A model generated the notes under the pieces. That model was given only the letters and a program-made list of their open reading frames with translations. It was not told the DNA's origin and searched no databases. From DAOUET01 sp034430155 (GTDB taxonomy: Bacteria; Chloroflexota; Anaerolineae; Anaerolineales; UBA4823), in assembly GCA_034430155.1 (NCBI GenBank), contig DAOUET010000071.1, forward strand, positions 1 to 56,657: DNA of 56,657 bases, in the 5' to 3' direction. How positions within the stretch are numbered: position 1 is the first letter of the stretch; the number at the start of each line of letters is the position of its first letter. Positions 42,514 to 52,081 of the stretch are shown here, in pieces. A program made the position numbers and the translations under genes.

Positions 42514-43557
42514 ATGCCCAAAGAACAACCGAGCGATGTAGTTGGAGCGGTAAGTGATGCGCTGGGAAGCCAGCGCAACGCAGCCAATCTGCTGGAAATC
42601 ATCGATTTGACTACTGTATTCCGGTTGCCAAACGGTAGGATATATGCGAATAAAAGCGTATCGCTAGCGGTTGAACGCGGGAAAACGCTGGGAATCGTCG
42701 GCGAATCGGGTAGCGGAAAATCGGTTCTTTGTCGGTCCATCCTTCGTCTCATCCCTTCTCCACCGGGACACATCGCTGGTGGTGAGGTGTGGTTCGAAGG
42801 ACAGGACTTGCTAAAGATATCTAGCGACCAAATGCAAAAAATTCGGGGGACAGAAATTGCCATGATATTTCAAGACCCGATGACCAGCCTGAACCCAGTT
42901 TGGCGAATTGGTGATCAGATTACTGAAGGGCTGCGATTACATAACCAAAGAAGTAGGAGGCAAGCCCGAGAAATCGGCATAACGCTTTTACGGCAAGTGG
43001 GTATCCCCAGCCCGGAACAGCGTATAGACGAATACCCTCATCGCCTATCGGGAGGCATGCGTCAGCGGGTTATGATCGCTATGGCCATCGCCACACAACC
43101 AAAATTGCTCTTAGCCGACGAACCTACAACCGCACTGGATGTGACCATTCAAGATCAGATCCTATCCCTGATGCTTGAACTACAAGAGCAGGTCGGCATG
43201 TCCATCATCCTGGTCTCACACGATATGGGAATTGTGGCTGAGACAAGCGACCGCGTAGCGGTGATGTATGCTGGTAGGGTAATGGAACAGGCGCCAACAG
43301 AAGCCATTTTCCACCGCCCGATGCATCCTTATACCGTTGGGCTGCTACTCTCCATCCCCCGAATGGAGGGCAGAGCTGAGCGGCTTATTCCTATTGAAGG
43401 GCAACCCCCCGATTTGTTGAAGTTACCAAAAGGATGCCCTTTCGCAGAGCGGTGTCCAGTTGCTACCGATGATTGCGCCGAGACGCCGATTTCATTACGC
43501 CAGGTAGAGCCCGATCACTATACCGCCTGTTTATATCCTGAGAGGGTGATGGCATGA
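42514..43557 (+). CDS. dppD: Peptide ABC transporter ATPase, DppD type
   Basis: This 347-residue ATPase has Walker A GESGSGKS, signature RLSGGMRQR and Walker B LLLADEPTTALD. The C-terminal oligopeptide-transporter extension has the cysteine cluster GCPFAERCPVATDDC, which in some Dpp/Opp ATPases ligates an iron-sulfur cluster. The N-terminus carries about 20 residues more than usual before LEIIDLTTVF. Its stop overlaps the start of the partner ATPase by 4 nt. Confidence 0.92.
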   Translation: MPKEQPSDVVGAVSDALGSQRNAANLLEIIDLTTVFRLPNGRIYANKSVSLAVERGKTLGIVGESGSGKSVLCRSILRLIPSPPGHIAGGEVWFEGQDLLKISSDQMQKIRGTEIAMIFQDPMTSLNPVWRIGDQITEGLRLHNQRSRRQAREIGITLLRQVGIPSPEQRIDEYPHRLSGGMRQRVMIAMAIATQPKLLLADEPTTALDVTIQDQILSLMLELQEQVGMSIILVSHDMGIVAETSDRVAVMYAGRVMEQAPTEAIFHRPMHPYTVGLLLSIPRMEGRAERLIPIEGQPPDLLKLPKGCPFAERCPVATDDCAETPISLRQVEPDHYTACLYPERVMA

Positions 43558-44576
43558 CCGATACGGTTCTGGAAATCCAGAATTTAAGGAAAGTTTTCAA
43601 GATGTCCCAGCCCTTCTTCGATGTCATCCGTCGCCGACCTGCCCGGAATTTGACAGCTGTTGACGGGGTTTCACTAAAGATTAACCGTCATGAGACCATG
43701 GGATTGGTGGGAGAGAGCGGCTGTGGAAAGACCACGCTCGGCCGCTGCATACTACGCTTATACGAACCTTCCGAGGGGCGTATTTTCTTCGAAGGTGAGG
43801 ACATAACTGATAAGTCCCAGGCCGAGATGCAAACCATCAGACGGCAGATGCAGATTGTATTCCAAGATCCTTACTCATCGCTTAATCCACGGTTGACGGT
43901 GCGTCAGACCATCAACGAAGTTTTAAGATTCCACGCAATCTGTGCTCCGACTGAAGAAGAAGCTTATTTGAAAAAGCTGCTAGATACGGTCGGTCTTAAC
44001 TATGAAGATGCTAATAAACTCCCTCGCTCCTTCAGTGGTGGGCAGAGACAACGAATCAGTCTGGCGCGGGCCCTGGCTGTACGGCCCACCTTTCTTGTGG
44101 CCGACGAGCCTGTTTCGGCACTGGATGTCTCTATTCAAGCTCAGATTCTTAATTTGCTAGCAGACCTGCGTAAAGAATTAAGTCTTACGATGTTGTTTGT
44201 GGCTCACGAGTTATCGGTCGTCAAACATATATCCACGCATGTGGCGGTGATGTACCTTGGCGAGATTGTGGAGACGGGCACGACAGAGGATGTCTTTGAG
44301 AACCCTCAGCACCCTTATACAGAGGGTTTACTGGCAGCCTTGCCTCGACCAGAACCTATACGGCGACGTCGTAAGCCTGCACTGGAAGGAGATATACCCA
44401 GCCCTTTAAACATGCCTAGCGGTTGTCGGTTTCACACACGTTGCCCCATAGCACAAGAAGTTTGTCGCCTCCAAGCCCCGCCGCGCCGCCAGTTAACTGG
44501 TACGCATCAGGTATTGTGTCATTTACGTCCGACTCGCAATTGGAACGGCCCAACCGTTGGACTTCCGAACTCATAA
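43554..44576 (+). CDS. dppF: Peptide ABC transporter ATPase, DppF type
   Basis: This 340-residue partner ATPase has Walker A GESGCGKTT, signature SFSGGQRQR, Walker B FLVADEPVSALD and a C-terminal CRFHTRCPIAQEVC cysteine cluster like that of DppD. The hydrophobic KMSQPFFDVIRRRP insertion before the P loop is typical of OppF/DppF. Translational coupling to dppD through a 4-nt overlap indicates a DppDF heterodimer. Confidence 0.92.
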   Translation: MTDTVLEIQNLRKVFKMSQPFFDVIRRRPARNLTAVDGVSLKINRHETMGLVGESGCGKTTLGRCILRLYEPSEGRIFFEGEDITDKSQAEMQTIRRQMQIVFQDPYSSLNPRLTVRQTINEVLRFHAICAPTEEEAYLKKLLDTVGLNYEDANKLPRSFSGGQRQRISLARALAVRPTFLVADEPVSALDVSIQAQILNLLADLRKELSLTMLFVAHELSVVKHISTHVAVMYLGEIVETGTTEDVFENPQHPYTEGLLAALPRPEPIRRRRKPALEGDIPSPLNMPSGCRFHTRCPIAQEVCRLQAPPRRQLTGTHQVLCHLRPTRNWNGPTVGLPNS

Positions 44577-44612
44577 GGGGGTTCACTCCTTAATAACTGG
44601 GAAAACCAAATC

Positions 44613-45599
44613 ATGACCGATAAAATCACAATCCGTGATGTGGAATCTGCTCGAAAGCTTGTTGAAAAGTACCTAATCACCACACCGCTTGTCTATAGCC
44701 CGGAGTTCAGTGAGGCCACAGGTAACCAGATCTATTTCAAACTCGAAAATTTCCAGAAAACGCATGCATTTAAAGCACGAGGAGCGCTTAACCGAGTCTC
44801 CTGCTTGAGCAAGTCTGAACGCAATCGAGGGGTTATGGCTGCCTCCAGTGGGAACCATGCCCTTGGGGTAGCTTTCTCGTCGGCGTTGCTTGGTATTGAG
44901 GCGACACTGGTTATGCCAAGGCGTGCGCCTGCAACTAAAATTGATCAGGCCCGGCGTTTGGGCGCCACAGTGCTGTTATATGGTGAGACTTATGATGATG
45001 CCTTAGAACATGCCAGACGGCTATCTGCAGCGACAGGCAAAGTATTGCTACCCAGTTTTGATGATCTCAAAGTCATCACCGGGCAGGGCACTATTGCTCT
45101 GGAGGTGCTCGAGGTTCTTCCAGAGGTAGATCTATTTATCGGGCCTATTGGTGGTGGTGGGCTTATCTCAGGCCTATTGATCACTCTTTCTGAGCTAAAA
45201 CATCCTGCCGGGGTGATTGGTGTCCAAGCAGAGGGGGCACCTTCGATGCTGGAGTCTTTGCGGGTTGGAAAGAGGGTAAAGCTTGCCAATATCCATACTA
45301 TCGCAGATGGTATTGCCGTTCAACAACCCGGTAAGCTCAACTTTGAATTCGTTAAGCGCTATCTGAAAGACATCCTCACGGTCAATGATGAGCAGATATT
45401 CGAAGGTATGGTGCGCATGCTATGGGATATGCGTGTGGTTGTTGAGCCAGCAGCTGCAGCTGCGCCTGCTGCCCTGTTGTTTAAAGAGCAACTAAGAAAT
45501 TTGGGTAAAACTATTTGTTGCATTATTACAGGCGGCAATATATCTCAGACTCTGCTTCAGCAGGTAATCCAAGGCCAGCTTGATTTAGAGTTTTTATAA
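44613..45599 (+). CDS. PLP-dependent threonine/serine dehydratase
   Basis: This 328-residue fold-type II PLP enzyme deaminates L-threonine (to 2-oxobutanoate) or serine (to pyruvate). PLP binds Lys54 in HAFKARGALN, the asparagine loop is ASSGNHA, and the phosphate-binding glycine loop is IGGGGLISG. The length corresponds to the catabolic TdcB type without the ACT domain of IlvA, which favours catabolism. Serine racemase is the main alternative. It follows dppF by 36 nt and precedes a threonine dehydrogenase, so both threonine-degrading branches lie side by side. Confidence 0.88.
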   Translation: MTDKITIRDVESARKLVEKYLITTPLVYSPEFSEATGNQIYFKLENFQKTHAFKARGALNRVSCLSKSERNRGVMAASSGNHALGVAFSSALLGIEATLVMPRRAPATKIDQARRLGATVLLYGETYDDALEHARRLSAATGKVLLPSFDDLKVITGQGTIALEVLEVLPEVDLFIGPIGGGGLISGLLITLSELKHPAGVIGVQAEGAPSMLESLRVGKRVKLANIHTIADGIAVQQPGKLNFEFVKRYLKDILTVNDEQIFEGMVRMLWDMRVVVEPAAAAAPAALLFKEQLRNLGKTICCIITGGNISQTLLQQVIQGQLDLEFL

Positions 45600-45662
45600 G
45601 AGCAGCTGTCGTATTCGATCCTAACAAACTGCCAATAATCGTTATCTGGGTTTGGAGGCAAA

Positions 45663-46688
45663 ATGGCACGCAAATATGTTTTAGTGACCGGAGCAAATGG
45701 TGAGATCGGTCATGGCTTGATCTCATATCTGGTCGAGCAGACTGATACCTGCATTGTAGCTCTTGATCTGAATCAGCCTGATGAGATATTAGCCAGCAGG
45801 TGCCATCATGCTATTGCCGGCGATATCCTGGACGTAGAATTACTGAATGACCTGATTGAAGAGTACAATTTTGATGTCATTTATCATTTGGCAGCGTTGT
45901 TATCCACCAGTGCCGAGCGAGAGCCACAAATAGCCCACCGGGTCAATGTAGAAGGTACTTTTAATATCCTCGAGATGGCTATGGCACAAGCGAAGAAAAA
46001 AGGATGTCTAATCACAGTTCTATACCCCAGCTCAGTGGCCGTGTATGGCTTACCTAACCTGGAAGTAAAAAATCAGATTGGTCGTGTCACGGAGAATGAA
46101 TGGTGTGAACCGACCACCATGTATGGTGCCAACAAGCTCTATTGCGAACACCTGGGGCGATATTATGCGGATTTCTATCGCCGGCTAGATGCTGAGAAAG
46201 AGCCAGGCGGCATAGACTTTCGAGGCCTGCGTTTTCCTGGCCTGATAAGTGCCCTTACTGTGCCTACCGGTGGGACAAGTGATTATATCCCTGAGATGTT
46301 GCATCACGCCGCACAAGGTAAGCCTTATGAATGCTTTGTCCGCCAGGATGTGCAACTTCCCTTTATGGCAATGCCGGATGCTATCAGCGCTTTGTTACAG
46401 CTGGAGGCTGCTCCAAGCGAGCAGCTATCACGCCGGGTTTACAACATAACAGCTTTCAATCCATCTGCTGGGGAATTTTACAATCTGATTAAAGATCCCT
46501 TCCCGAGTGCTACTATTACTTTTGAACCGGATGTTAAACGGCAGAGTATCGTAGATAGCTGGCCAGCAGATATGGATGACTCTGCAGCCTGCTCTGATTG
46601 GGGGTGGCGACCAGCCTATAATCTATCGCGGGCTTTGAAAGAATATCTTATTCCTACTATTTCGCGACGCTACCAGGTGGTAGCCTGA
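45663..46688 (+). CDS. SDR-type L-threonine 3-dehydrogenase
   Basis: The enzyme oxidises L-threonine with NAD+ to 2-amino-3-ketobutyrate. The 341-residue extended SDR fold has the nucleotide motif TGANGEIGHG, serines in YPSSVAVYG and the catalytic Tyr154/Lys158 pair (YGANK). The segments FVRQDVQLPFMAMPDAI and DSWPADMDDSAACSDWGW closely match the short-chain threonine dehydrogenases known from Flavobacterium, Thermoplasma and animals. These distinguish it from UDP-galactose epimerases. No glycine C-acetyltransferase (kbl) is adjacent. It is the last gene of the dpp-threonine unit. Confidence 0.85.
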   Translation: MARKYVLVTGANGEIGHGLISYLVEQTDTCIVALDLNQPDEILASRCHHAIAGDILDVELLNDLIEEYNFDVIYHLAALLSTSAEREPQIAHRVNVEGTFNILEMAMAQAKKKGCLITVLYPSSVAVYGLPNLEVKNQIGRVTENEWCEPTTMYGANKLYCEHLGRYYADFYRRLDAEKEPGGIDFRGLRFPGLISALTVPTGGTSDYIPEMLHHAAQGKPYECFVRQDVQLPFMAMPDAISALLQLEAAPSEQLSRRVYNITAFNPSAGEFYNLIKDPFPSATITFEPDVKRQSIVDSWPADMDDSAACSDWGWRPAYNLSRALKEYLIPTISRRYQVVA

Positions 46689-47081
46689 TTTGCTTTGCAA
46701 AGAGATTGAATATCATCCAGGTATGCTGTATTTTGGTGGTCTGGCAAGCATTGATAGGATAAAATCATTTCTACGAATAGCGGCTTGATGCGGACCAGAA
46801 CGATTTGTACCCGGATGGACGATTTACCTCCAGGAAATCTATGGTCGCAGGTTATCAGAATTTATACAGGTGAAGGGTATCTGGACAGGAGGGGGTAACC
46901 ATCGGCTCAACCAGACCGGCTTCCAGGAATTGCATCCTAGATATAGAAAGTGTTTGTGAAGAACAGACTGCCCCTTACTCATCCTTAGTTTTGATAGCGA
47001 CCCTAAACGTTGGCGTCGCATATCATGCATAGCAGCGATACGTGGGTAAACGGGAACAGGATTAAAGCGGGTTGGAATTGA
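46689..47081. other. Intergenic region between convergent genes
   Basis: This 393-bp region lies between the threonine dehydrogenase and pseudokinase stop codons. I see no strong terminator hairpin, tRNA or plausible gene; a 63-codon minus-strand frame at 46839-47030 is unsupported. Confidence 0.5.
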
Positions 47082-48224
47082 TCATTTAACTAACAAAATT
47101 TCATACAAGACCCAGCAGGCAATCACCAGTAAGACCGCAATTAGAGCGATAAAGGCGGGTTGTCTGAGCATCATAGCCAACATTCGGAGAAGCAATTTCC
47201 AGTCTGGAATTTGCTCTTTTGCGGAAGACGCCTTCGGGATAGATATAGGGGTTGTTAAAAGGCTAGCATCATCCTGATATTGAGCGGGCTGTTGTTCAAT
47301 GCTCAAGGGCAACTCTGCAGTCGTACCCACTACGTCATCACCGGCGCAAACCTCGCTTGCGCCTGCCTGAGGCTCATCCGGTAAAGCCTCCAGGTCTGCA
47401 CGTAACCTGGCAGCTAGGACCGCGCCATCCCACGGGCGATTCTCGGGATCTTTCGCCAGCATACGTGCCACCAACTCATTCAACCACAAAGGAATATCAG
47501 GTCGTAGAGCCTGCAATGGCGTATTTGGCTTGAGTTCAGTATAGCTGTTTCCAGTCAGCAGCTCGAAAAGGATAAGTCCTAAAGCATAAACATCCGAAGG
47601 CGGTTTTATATCGTGTCTGGGATGTTTCATTTCTGGGCTCTGATATGAGGACTTGGCATAAAAAGGGGGTTGGCTAGGTGAAATTCCTGATATCAACTCG
47701 GGTGAGACTTGAGCCAGATACAGATCTGATAATTTCGCGGTTCTTGAAGCGTCAAAAAGGATGTTGCTGGGCTTGAGGTTTCGGTAGACGATATTATGAG
47801 TGTGTAGTATGGCTAGACTCTCGGCCACCTCTAAGGCCAAATTTAGAACCGCTGCCAATGATAGGTATTTGCTAGCAGCTTTAGACTTCCGTAACAGGTC
47901 TATCAAGGTACCACCCGGTGCATATTCCCTTTCCAATGCGAGCAGGTCACCTGCCTGATGGAGATCAAACCCTTGGATGAAATGCGCCCTAAATTTGGCT
48001 GAATTGAGCGTTTTTGAAAGAGTGAGCTCCAGTTGAAAGCGATCATAGATGTCCTTCGACCCGCTCGTTCCGAAATTGGGAGAGCTTTTTCGCAACACTT
48101 TCAAGGTGCGAGTGATTTGCTGTGTTATGTGCTCGACCTGGTAGGCGTCAGAAAAAGGGCCCTGTCCAAGCCATTTTTTGATTTTATACTTGCCAAGCAA
48201 GGTTTCACCAGGAATAATCGACAT
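47082..48224 (-). CDS. Hanks-type Ser/Thr kinase-fold membrane protein, predicted pseudokinase
   Basis: This 380-residue protein has a kinase domain (about 13-275) and a C-terminal membrane segment (about 358-377), so the kinase faces the cytoplasm. The glycine loop LGQGPFSDAY, nucleotide Lys42 (TLKVL), Glu66, Asn154 and metal-binding Asp167 (SDLYL, replacing DFG) are present. The HRD motif, however, reads Y147-R148-N149 (VYRNLKPSN): the catalytic aspartate is asparagine. It may bind ATP and act as a scaffold, or have weak activity only. Bacterial kinases of this type often have C-terminal sensor domains, but here nothing follows the membrane helix. Confidence 0.85.
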   Translation of the reverse strand: MSIIPGETLLGKYKIKKWLGQGPFSDAYQVEHITQQITRTLKVLRKSSPNFGTSGSKDIYDRFQLELTLSKTLNSAKFRAHFIQGFDLHQAGDLLALEREYAPGGTLIDLLRKSKAASKYLSLAAVLNLALEVAESLAILHTHNIVYRNLKPSNILFDASRTAKLSDLYLAQVSPELISGISPSQPPFYAKSSYQSPEMKHPRHDIKPPSDVYALGLILFELLTGNSYTELKPNTPLQALRPDIPLWLNELVARMLAKDPENRPWDGAVLAARLRADLEALPDEPQAGASEVCAGDDVVGTTAELPLSIEQQPAQYQDDASLLTTPISIPKASSAKEQIPDWKLLLRMLAMMLRQPAFIALIAVLLVIACWVLYEILLVK

Positions 48225-48474
48225 GACGAGCGATTTTTAATGGGGTCTAAGAGTGCTCTGTAAAAAGAGGGATAGTAACCACTTTCACATTTAGTAGTAA
48301 GACAGTATCACCCAAAAGTCGGGTTGCTATACTATATCACGATCCATTTATCCTTCTGAACATGTATCTCCATTCGGACTTTCAAATAATCGCTATCTTC
48401 TTGCTCTCTCCAAGGCGGTCAGCTAAAAACTTATAATTCAACTCATACACGGGTTTAATGTAAAAAAACTTGGC

Positions 48475-49233
48475 ATGGCTATAATTTTTCTTTCCAGCCT
48501 CTCCCTGACCGTTGATCTGCCTACGCTCAAAGGCATGCCCTCTACTACTTTTCGTTACAACGCTACCCTCAAAAATGAGGGTGATGAAGAATTGTCGGTA
48601 AACCTGCTGGCTGATGCCCCTGCAAGTTTTCAGGTAAATTTTAATCTGTCTGGGCAGGATGTGACCAACATCCCCTTGGGTGCCAACCAGACCCAACGGC
48701 TAAGCATTGAGGTGCAGCCGATTGGTGATATATCTGCAGGTAGCTATCCCATTATCGTACAGGCCCAGGGTGTTGAGGCTCAGGCCTCTCTTACGCTCAC
48801 AGCAGAGGTGACTGGACAAGCGAAACTCAGCGTTAGCGCACCAGATGGGAGGCTATCAGGACAGGCATATGCCGGTCGAGATACTCCATTAAAAGTAATC
48901 CTGCAGAACACGGGCACTGCTGCTGCTCGCGGGATTGAATTAAGTGCCTCCGAATCCTCTGGTTGGTCGGTCGATTTCACGCCCAAGCAAATTTCTGAGA
49001 TCCCTGCCGGGCAGCAGGTAGAAGTCACCGCGAATATTCACCCTGCCGATAAAGCTATAGCCGGTGACTACATGGTTACTGTGAGCGCCCAACCTGCAGA
49101 GGGTGCAAGCCAATCAGCAGACTTTCAGCTCACTGTGCTGACCTCCACCCTCTGGGGGGTTGTTGGTATTGCTCTGGTTACAATTGCCATGGGAGTAGTA
49201 GCGCTAGCTGTAGTCCGCTTTGGTCGCCGATAG
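48475..49233 (+). CDS. NEW3-domain protein, probably truncated at the 5' end
   Basis: The 252-residue frame has two NEW3 (alpha-galactosidase-associated-like) beta-sandwich repeats, about 10-110 and 115-220 (ATLKNEGDEELSVNLLADAP and LQNTGTAAARGIELSA). A C-terminal membrane helix (about 226-246) ends in RFGRR. Relatives are exported proteins with an N-terminal signal peptide. Here the frame starts MAIIFLSSLSLTVDLP, leaving at most a vestigial signal and no clear ribosome site, so the 5' end seems lost. It is followed by broken ABC ATPase and permease genes, its usual partners. Confidence 0.75.
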   Translation: MAIIFLSSLSLTVDLPTLKGMPSTTFRYNATLKNEGDEELSVNLLADAPASFQVNFNLSGQDVTNIPLGANQTQRLSIEVQPIGDISAGSYPIIVQAQGVEAQASLTLTAEVTGQAKLSVSAPDGRLSGQAYAGRDTPLKVILQNTGTAAARGIELSASESSGWSVDFTPKQISEIPAGQQVEVTANIHPADKAIAGDYMVTVSAQPAEGASQSADFQLTVLTSTLWGVVGIALVTIAMGVVALAVVRFGRR

Positions 49234-49252
49234 CCTTTGAAGGAGGTCTGGC

Positions 49253-50205
49253 ATGAGCGAATTGGTGATCGAAACCAATGGCCTGATAAAAAATATCATG
49301 ATTTTGTCGCTGTGGACGGTTTAGATCTCTCCGTGAAGCCGGGCGAGGTTTTTGGATTGCTCGGGCCAAACGGTGCAGGAAAGACTACCACGATTCTTAT
49401 GCTTTTAGGGCTGACTGAACCCAGTGGTGGCAAGGTGCGGGTATTGGGGCTGAATCCGGCGCGTAAACCGTTAAGTGTAAAAGCCCACGTAGGCTACCTG
49501 CCCGAACTGATCGGTTTTTATGATGAATTGACTGCCTTCGAGAACCTGATCTACACGGCCAAGCTAAACTGCATCTCTCGCCAGGAGGCTAATCGTCGGA
49601 TCGAAGAAGCCCTTTCTCGAGTGGGCTTAGGAGAGGTGTCCTCGAAGGAAATGGCTACTTTTTCTCGATGTATACGCCAGAGACTTGGATTGGCAGACGT
49701 GATGATCAAACAACCTCGTCTTATCATCATGGACGAACCCACTCAAGGTCTGGATCCGGAAGGAGCCCGCCAATTTCTTCAAATGGTCAGTGGTCTCAAA
49801 CAAGAGGGCATAACCATAGTATTGTCTTCGCACTTACTTTTCCAAGTTCAGGTAATCTGTGACCGGGTGGGTTTATTCTACCGGGGAAAGATGGTGTTAG
49901 AAGGCACTGTGCCAGAGCTGGCCAGGAAGGTTCTTGGCAAAGCTTTCCGGATTTATGTGGAGGCGGATGGCCCAGATCACGTGATTTTAGAGACGCTGCG
50001 CGGCTTACCTGGCACTGTAAATGTATCTCGCCTGAAAGCCCATAGCTACGAAGTCCAAGCCGAGAATGACTTGCGGGCAGAGGCTGACGTTGCAGTTATC
50101 GGAGCTGGGGTGAGGTTGTTAAAATTGGACGTGGAAACACAGAGCCTCGATGATATCTATGCGGAATACTTCAAGGAGGTGGAACATGTCGTCGCTGCAG
50201 GCTGA
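49253..50205 (+). pseudogene. ABC-2 exporter ATPase, frameshifted
   Basis: The true start is the ATG at 49253 behind AAGGAGGT, reading MSELVIETNGLIK, but that frame fails after an A6 run (49288-49293). One added A would join it to YHDFVAVDGLDLSV and the rest of a complete ATPase: Walker A LLGPNGAGKTT, Walker B IIMDEPTQGLDPEG, switch His in LSSHLL. The signature is also abnormal, FSRCIRQR where YSxGMRQR is expected. A single missing A may be a read error, slippage-tolerant expression or real decay. The broken permease next door favours decay. Confidence 0.8.
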
Positions 50206-51174
50206 ACGGGCGCAGCGCTACCGGGTCCGCGAGGGTTCACCTTGGACGGGTCTGGGAGCGGTGGTAGCCAAAGAGGTGGCCGATAACCTCACCAGCGCCC
50301 GCATGCGCATTCTTGAGATTCTGATCGTTTTGGCAGCGGGGGGTACTGTCTATGCAGCCATGCAAAATATAAAGCAAACCATAGGTCAGGACCGTTTTCT
50401 CTTTCTGAATCTTTTCTCCACTGGGCAGAATCCCCTTCCGGCTTTCGTGGGTTTCTTGAGTTTGCTGGTGCCGTTAATTGCCATTGCACTGGGTTTTGAC
50501 GCCATCAACGGCGAGTTTAACCGCAGGACGCTAGCACGCCTGCTGGCACAGCCCATCTATCGAGATGCGCTGCTTTTAGGAAGTTTTTAGGCGGACTTTT
50601 CACGCAGGCGATCGTGTTCACGGCGATTTGGCTGCTGATTATCGGCCTGGGAATTATTGGTTTAGGGGTGCCACCAAGTGGAGAAGAAGTCGGGCGTATC
50701 CTTTGGCTTTTATTGGCAACCATTTTCTACGGCGGCATCTGGCTGGCCCTAGCACTGATGTTTTCCACGGTTTTTCGCCAACCTGTCACGGCTGCGCTGG
50801 CCTCCATTGCTGTGTGGCTATTCTTTACAGTGTTTTGGGAGATCTTGGCAGGCGTTCTGGCACAGACGCTAATCCCCGTTCGATATAGCTTACCATAAGA
50901 GCTGCTGGCGCAGACGAACTGGCAGCTGACTCTTTCACGGCCTTCCCCGAATACGTTGTACGGAGAAATCATGGTGGCTTTGCTGCAACCCACCGTACGT
51001 TCTCTCGGGTTGATTTTCTTGGTCCAGTTGCAAGGAGCTGTGCTGAGTACCCCGCTGCCTTTGCAACAGAGCTTGCTGCTGATTTGGCCACAGCTAACCG
51101 GGTTGATTGCTGCCACGATACTGTTGTTTGCCATTGGATATGTGCTCTTCCAGAGACAAGAAATCCGGGCTTGA
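50186..51174 (+). pseudogene. ABC-2 type permease, frameshifted and interrupted by a stop
   Basis: Starting at the ATG at 50186, overlapping the ATPase end by 20 nt, the first 134 codons encode the N-terminal cytoplasmic part and two membrane segments. They end in RLLAQPIYRDALLLGSF at 50590. One missing base near 50583 would restore KFLGGLFTQAIVFTAIW in another frame. That frame is then stopped by TAA at 50896-50898 but stays in register afterwards (ELLAQTNWQL...TLYGEI to RQEIRA at 51174). Two independent lesions make it unlikely to be functional. Confidence 0.85.
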
Positions 51175-51231
51175 GGTGAAACCTGGGATTTGTTTATGCA
51201 GGTCTATCTGTTCTATTGGTATTTGCTTGAG

Positions 51232-51248
51232 GTTAAGATATCGTTAAG
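51232..51248 (+). promoter_or_regulatory. 11-bp-spaced direct repeat upstream of the DoxX gene
   Basis: GTTAAG occurs at 51232-51237 and 51243-51248, an 11-bp period. This is the geometry recognised by OmpR/PhoB-family regulators, two of which are encoded in this window. It lies about 125 nt before the DoxX-like gene. Binding is inference. Confidence 0.35.
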
Positions 51249-51372
51249 CGAGATATTAGTTCCACGTAAAGACTAAGGGGGTTTGTGTGGGTTAACATTA
51301 TATGCGTAGAATTAGACTAAGGCTGGCTTTTTGGTATTATTTCTAATCTCATTAAAAAGAGGAGTGTAAATT

Positions 51373-52005
51373 ATGGGAAAGGTACAAGATAAGATGAGTT
51401 CAGCAAGAAGGATTAAATCACTTGAGGATTCGCCGGTCGCGCGATCACTCTTTGGGGATGTGAAGTGGGCTTGGATCTGGTTGATCCTACGCGTTTACAT
51501 AGGTTGGGAATGGCTTCAGGCAGGTTGGGAGAAGTTGCACAGCGCCACCTGGACAGGCAGCCAAGCGGGCACGTCTCTTTCTGGTTTTGTTAACGGGGCC
51601 TTGGCACAAACCTCAGGTGCACATCCTAACGTTCAAGGCTGGTATGCCTGGTTCTTACAGCACGTTGTAATAGCGGCCCCTGCTTTCTGGAGCTACCTGA
51701 TATCTTTGGGAGAATTTCTCGTGGGAGTAGCCTTGATCCTGGGAATTTTCACAGGGATTGCCGCTTTCTTTGGCAGTTTTATGAATGTTAACTATTTACT
51801 GGCAGGGTCAGTAAGCATCAATCCCATTCTATTTATTATTGCCACATGGCTTGTTTTAGCCTGGAAGACTGCCGGCTGGTGGGGACTCGATCGCTGGATC
51901 TTGGCAGCCCTGGGAACCCCCTGGAGCCCTGGATTTGTGTTACATCGATCTGAGGGAGCAAATGGACCAAGGGATGATGCATCAATCAGGCCAGGCATAA
52001 TGTAA
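51373..52005 (+). CDS. DoxX/DoxD-like membrane protein
   Basis: This 210-residue protein has four hydrophobic segments. The first contains the DoxX-type WIWLILRVYIGWEWLQAGWEKL, and later ones include LISLGEFLVGVALILG and NPILFIIATWLVLAWKTAGWWGLDRW. DoxX/DoxD proteins are linked to thiosulfate:quinone oxidoreductase and to respiratory or redox-stress functions, but many members are uncharacterised. AGAGGAG upstream supports the ATG at 51373. It appears to be monocistronic, followed by a GC-rich hairpin. Confidence 0.8.
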   Translation: MGKVQDKMSSARRIKSLEDSPVARSLFGDVKWAWIWLILRVYIGWEWLQAGWEKLHSATWTGSQAGTSLSGFVNGALAQTSGAHPNVQGWYAWFLQHVVIAAPAFWSYLISLGEFLVGVALILGIFTGIAAFFGSFMNVNYLLAGSVSINPILFIIATWLVLAWKTAGWWGLDRWILAALGTPWSPGFVLHRSEGANGPRDDASIRPGIM

Positions 52006-52081
52006 GAGGCAATAAGATTAGTGACTCTGGTCCAGCGGGACTATGCATGAAATGAAATAATTCCATAAGATAGGTAGTGGT

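Noticed and set aside
48382..48696. 104-codon minus-strand frame
   Set aside because: It overlaps the clearly recognisable NEW3 coding sequence on the other strand.
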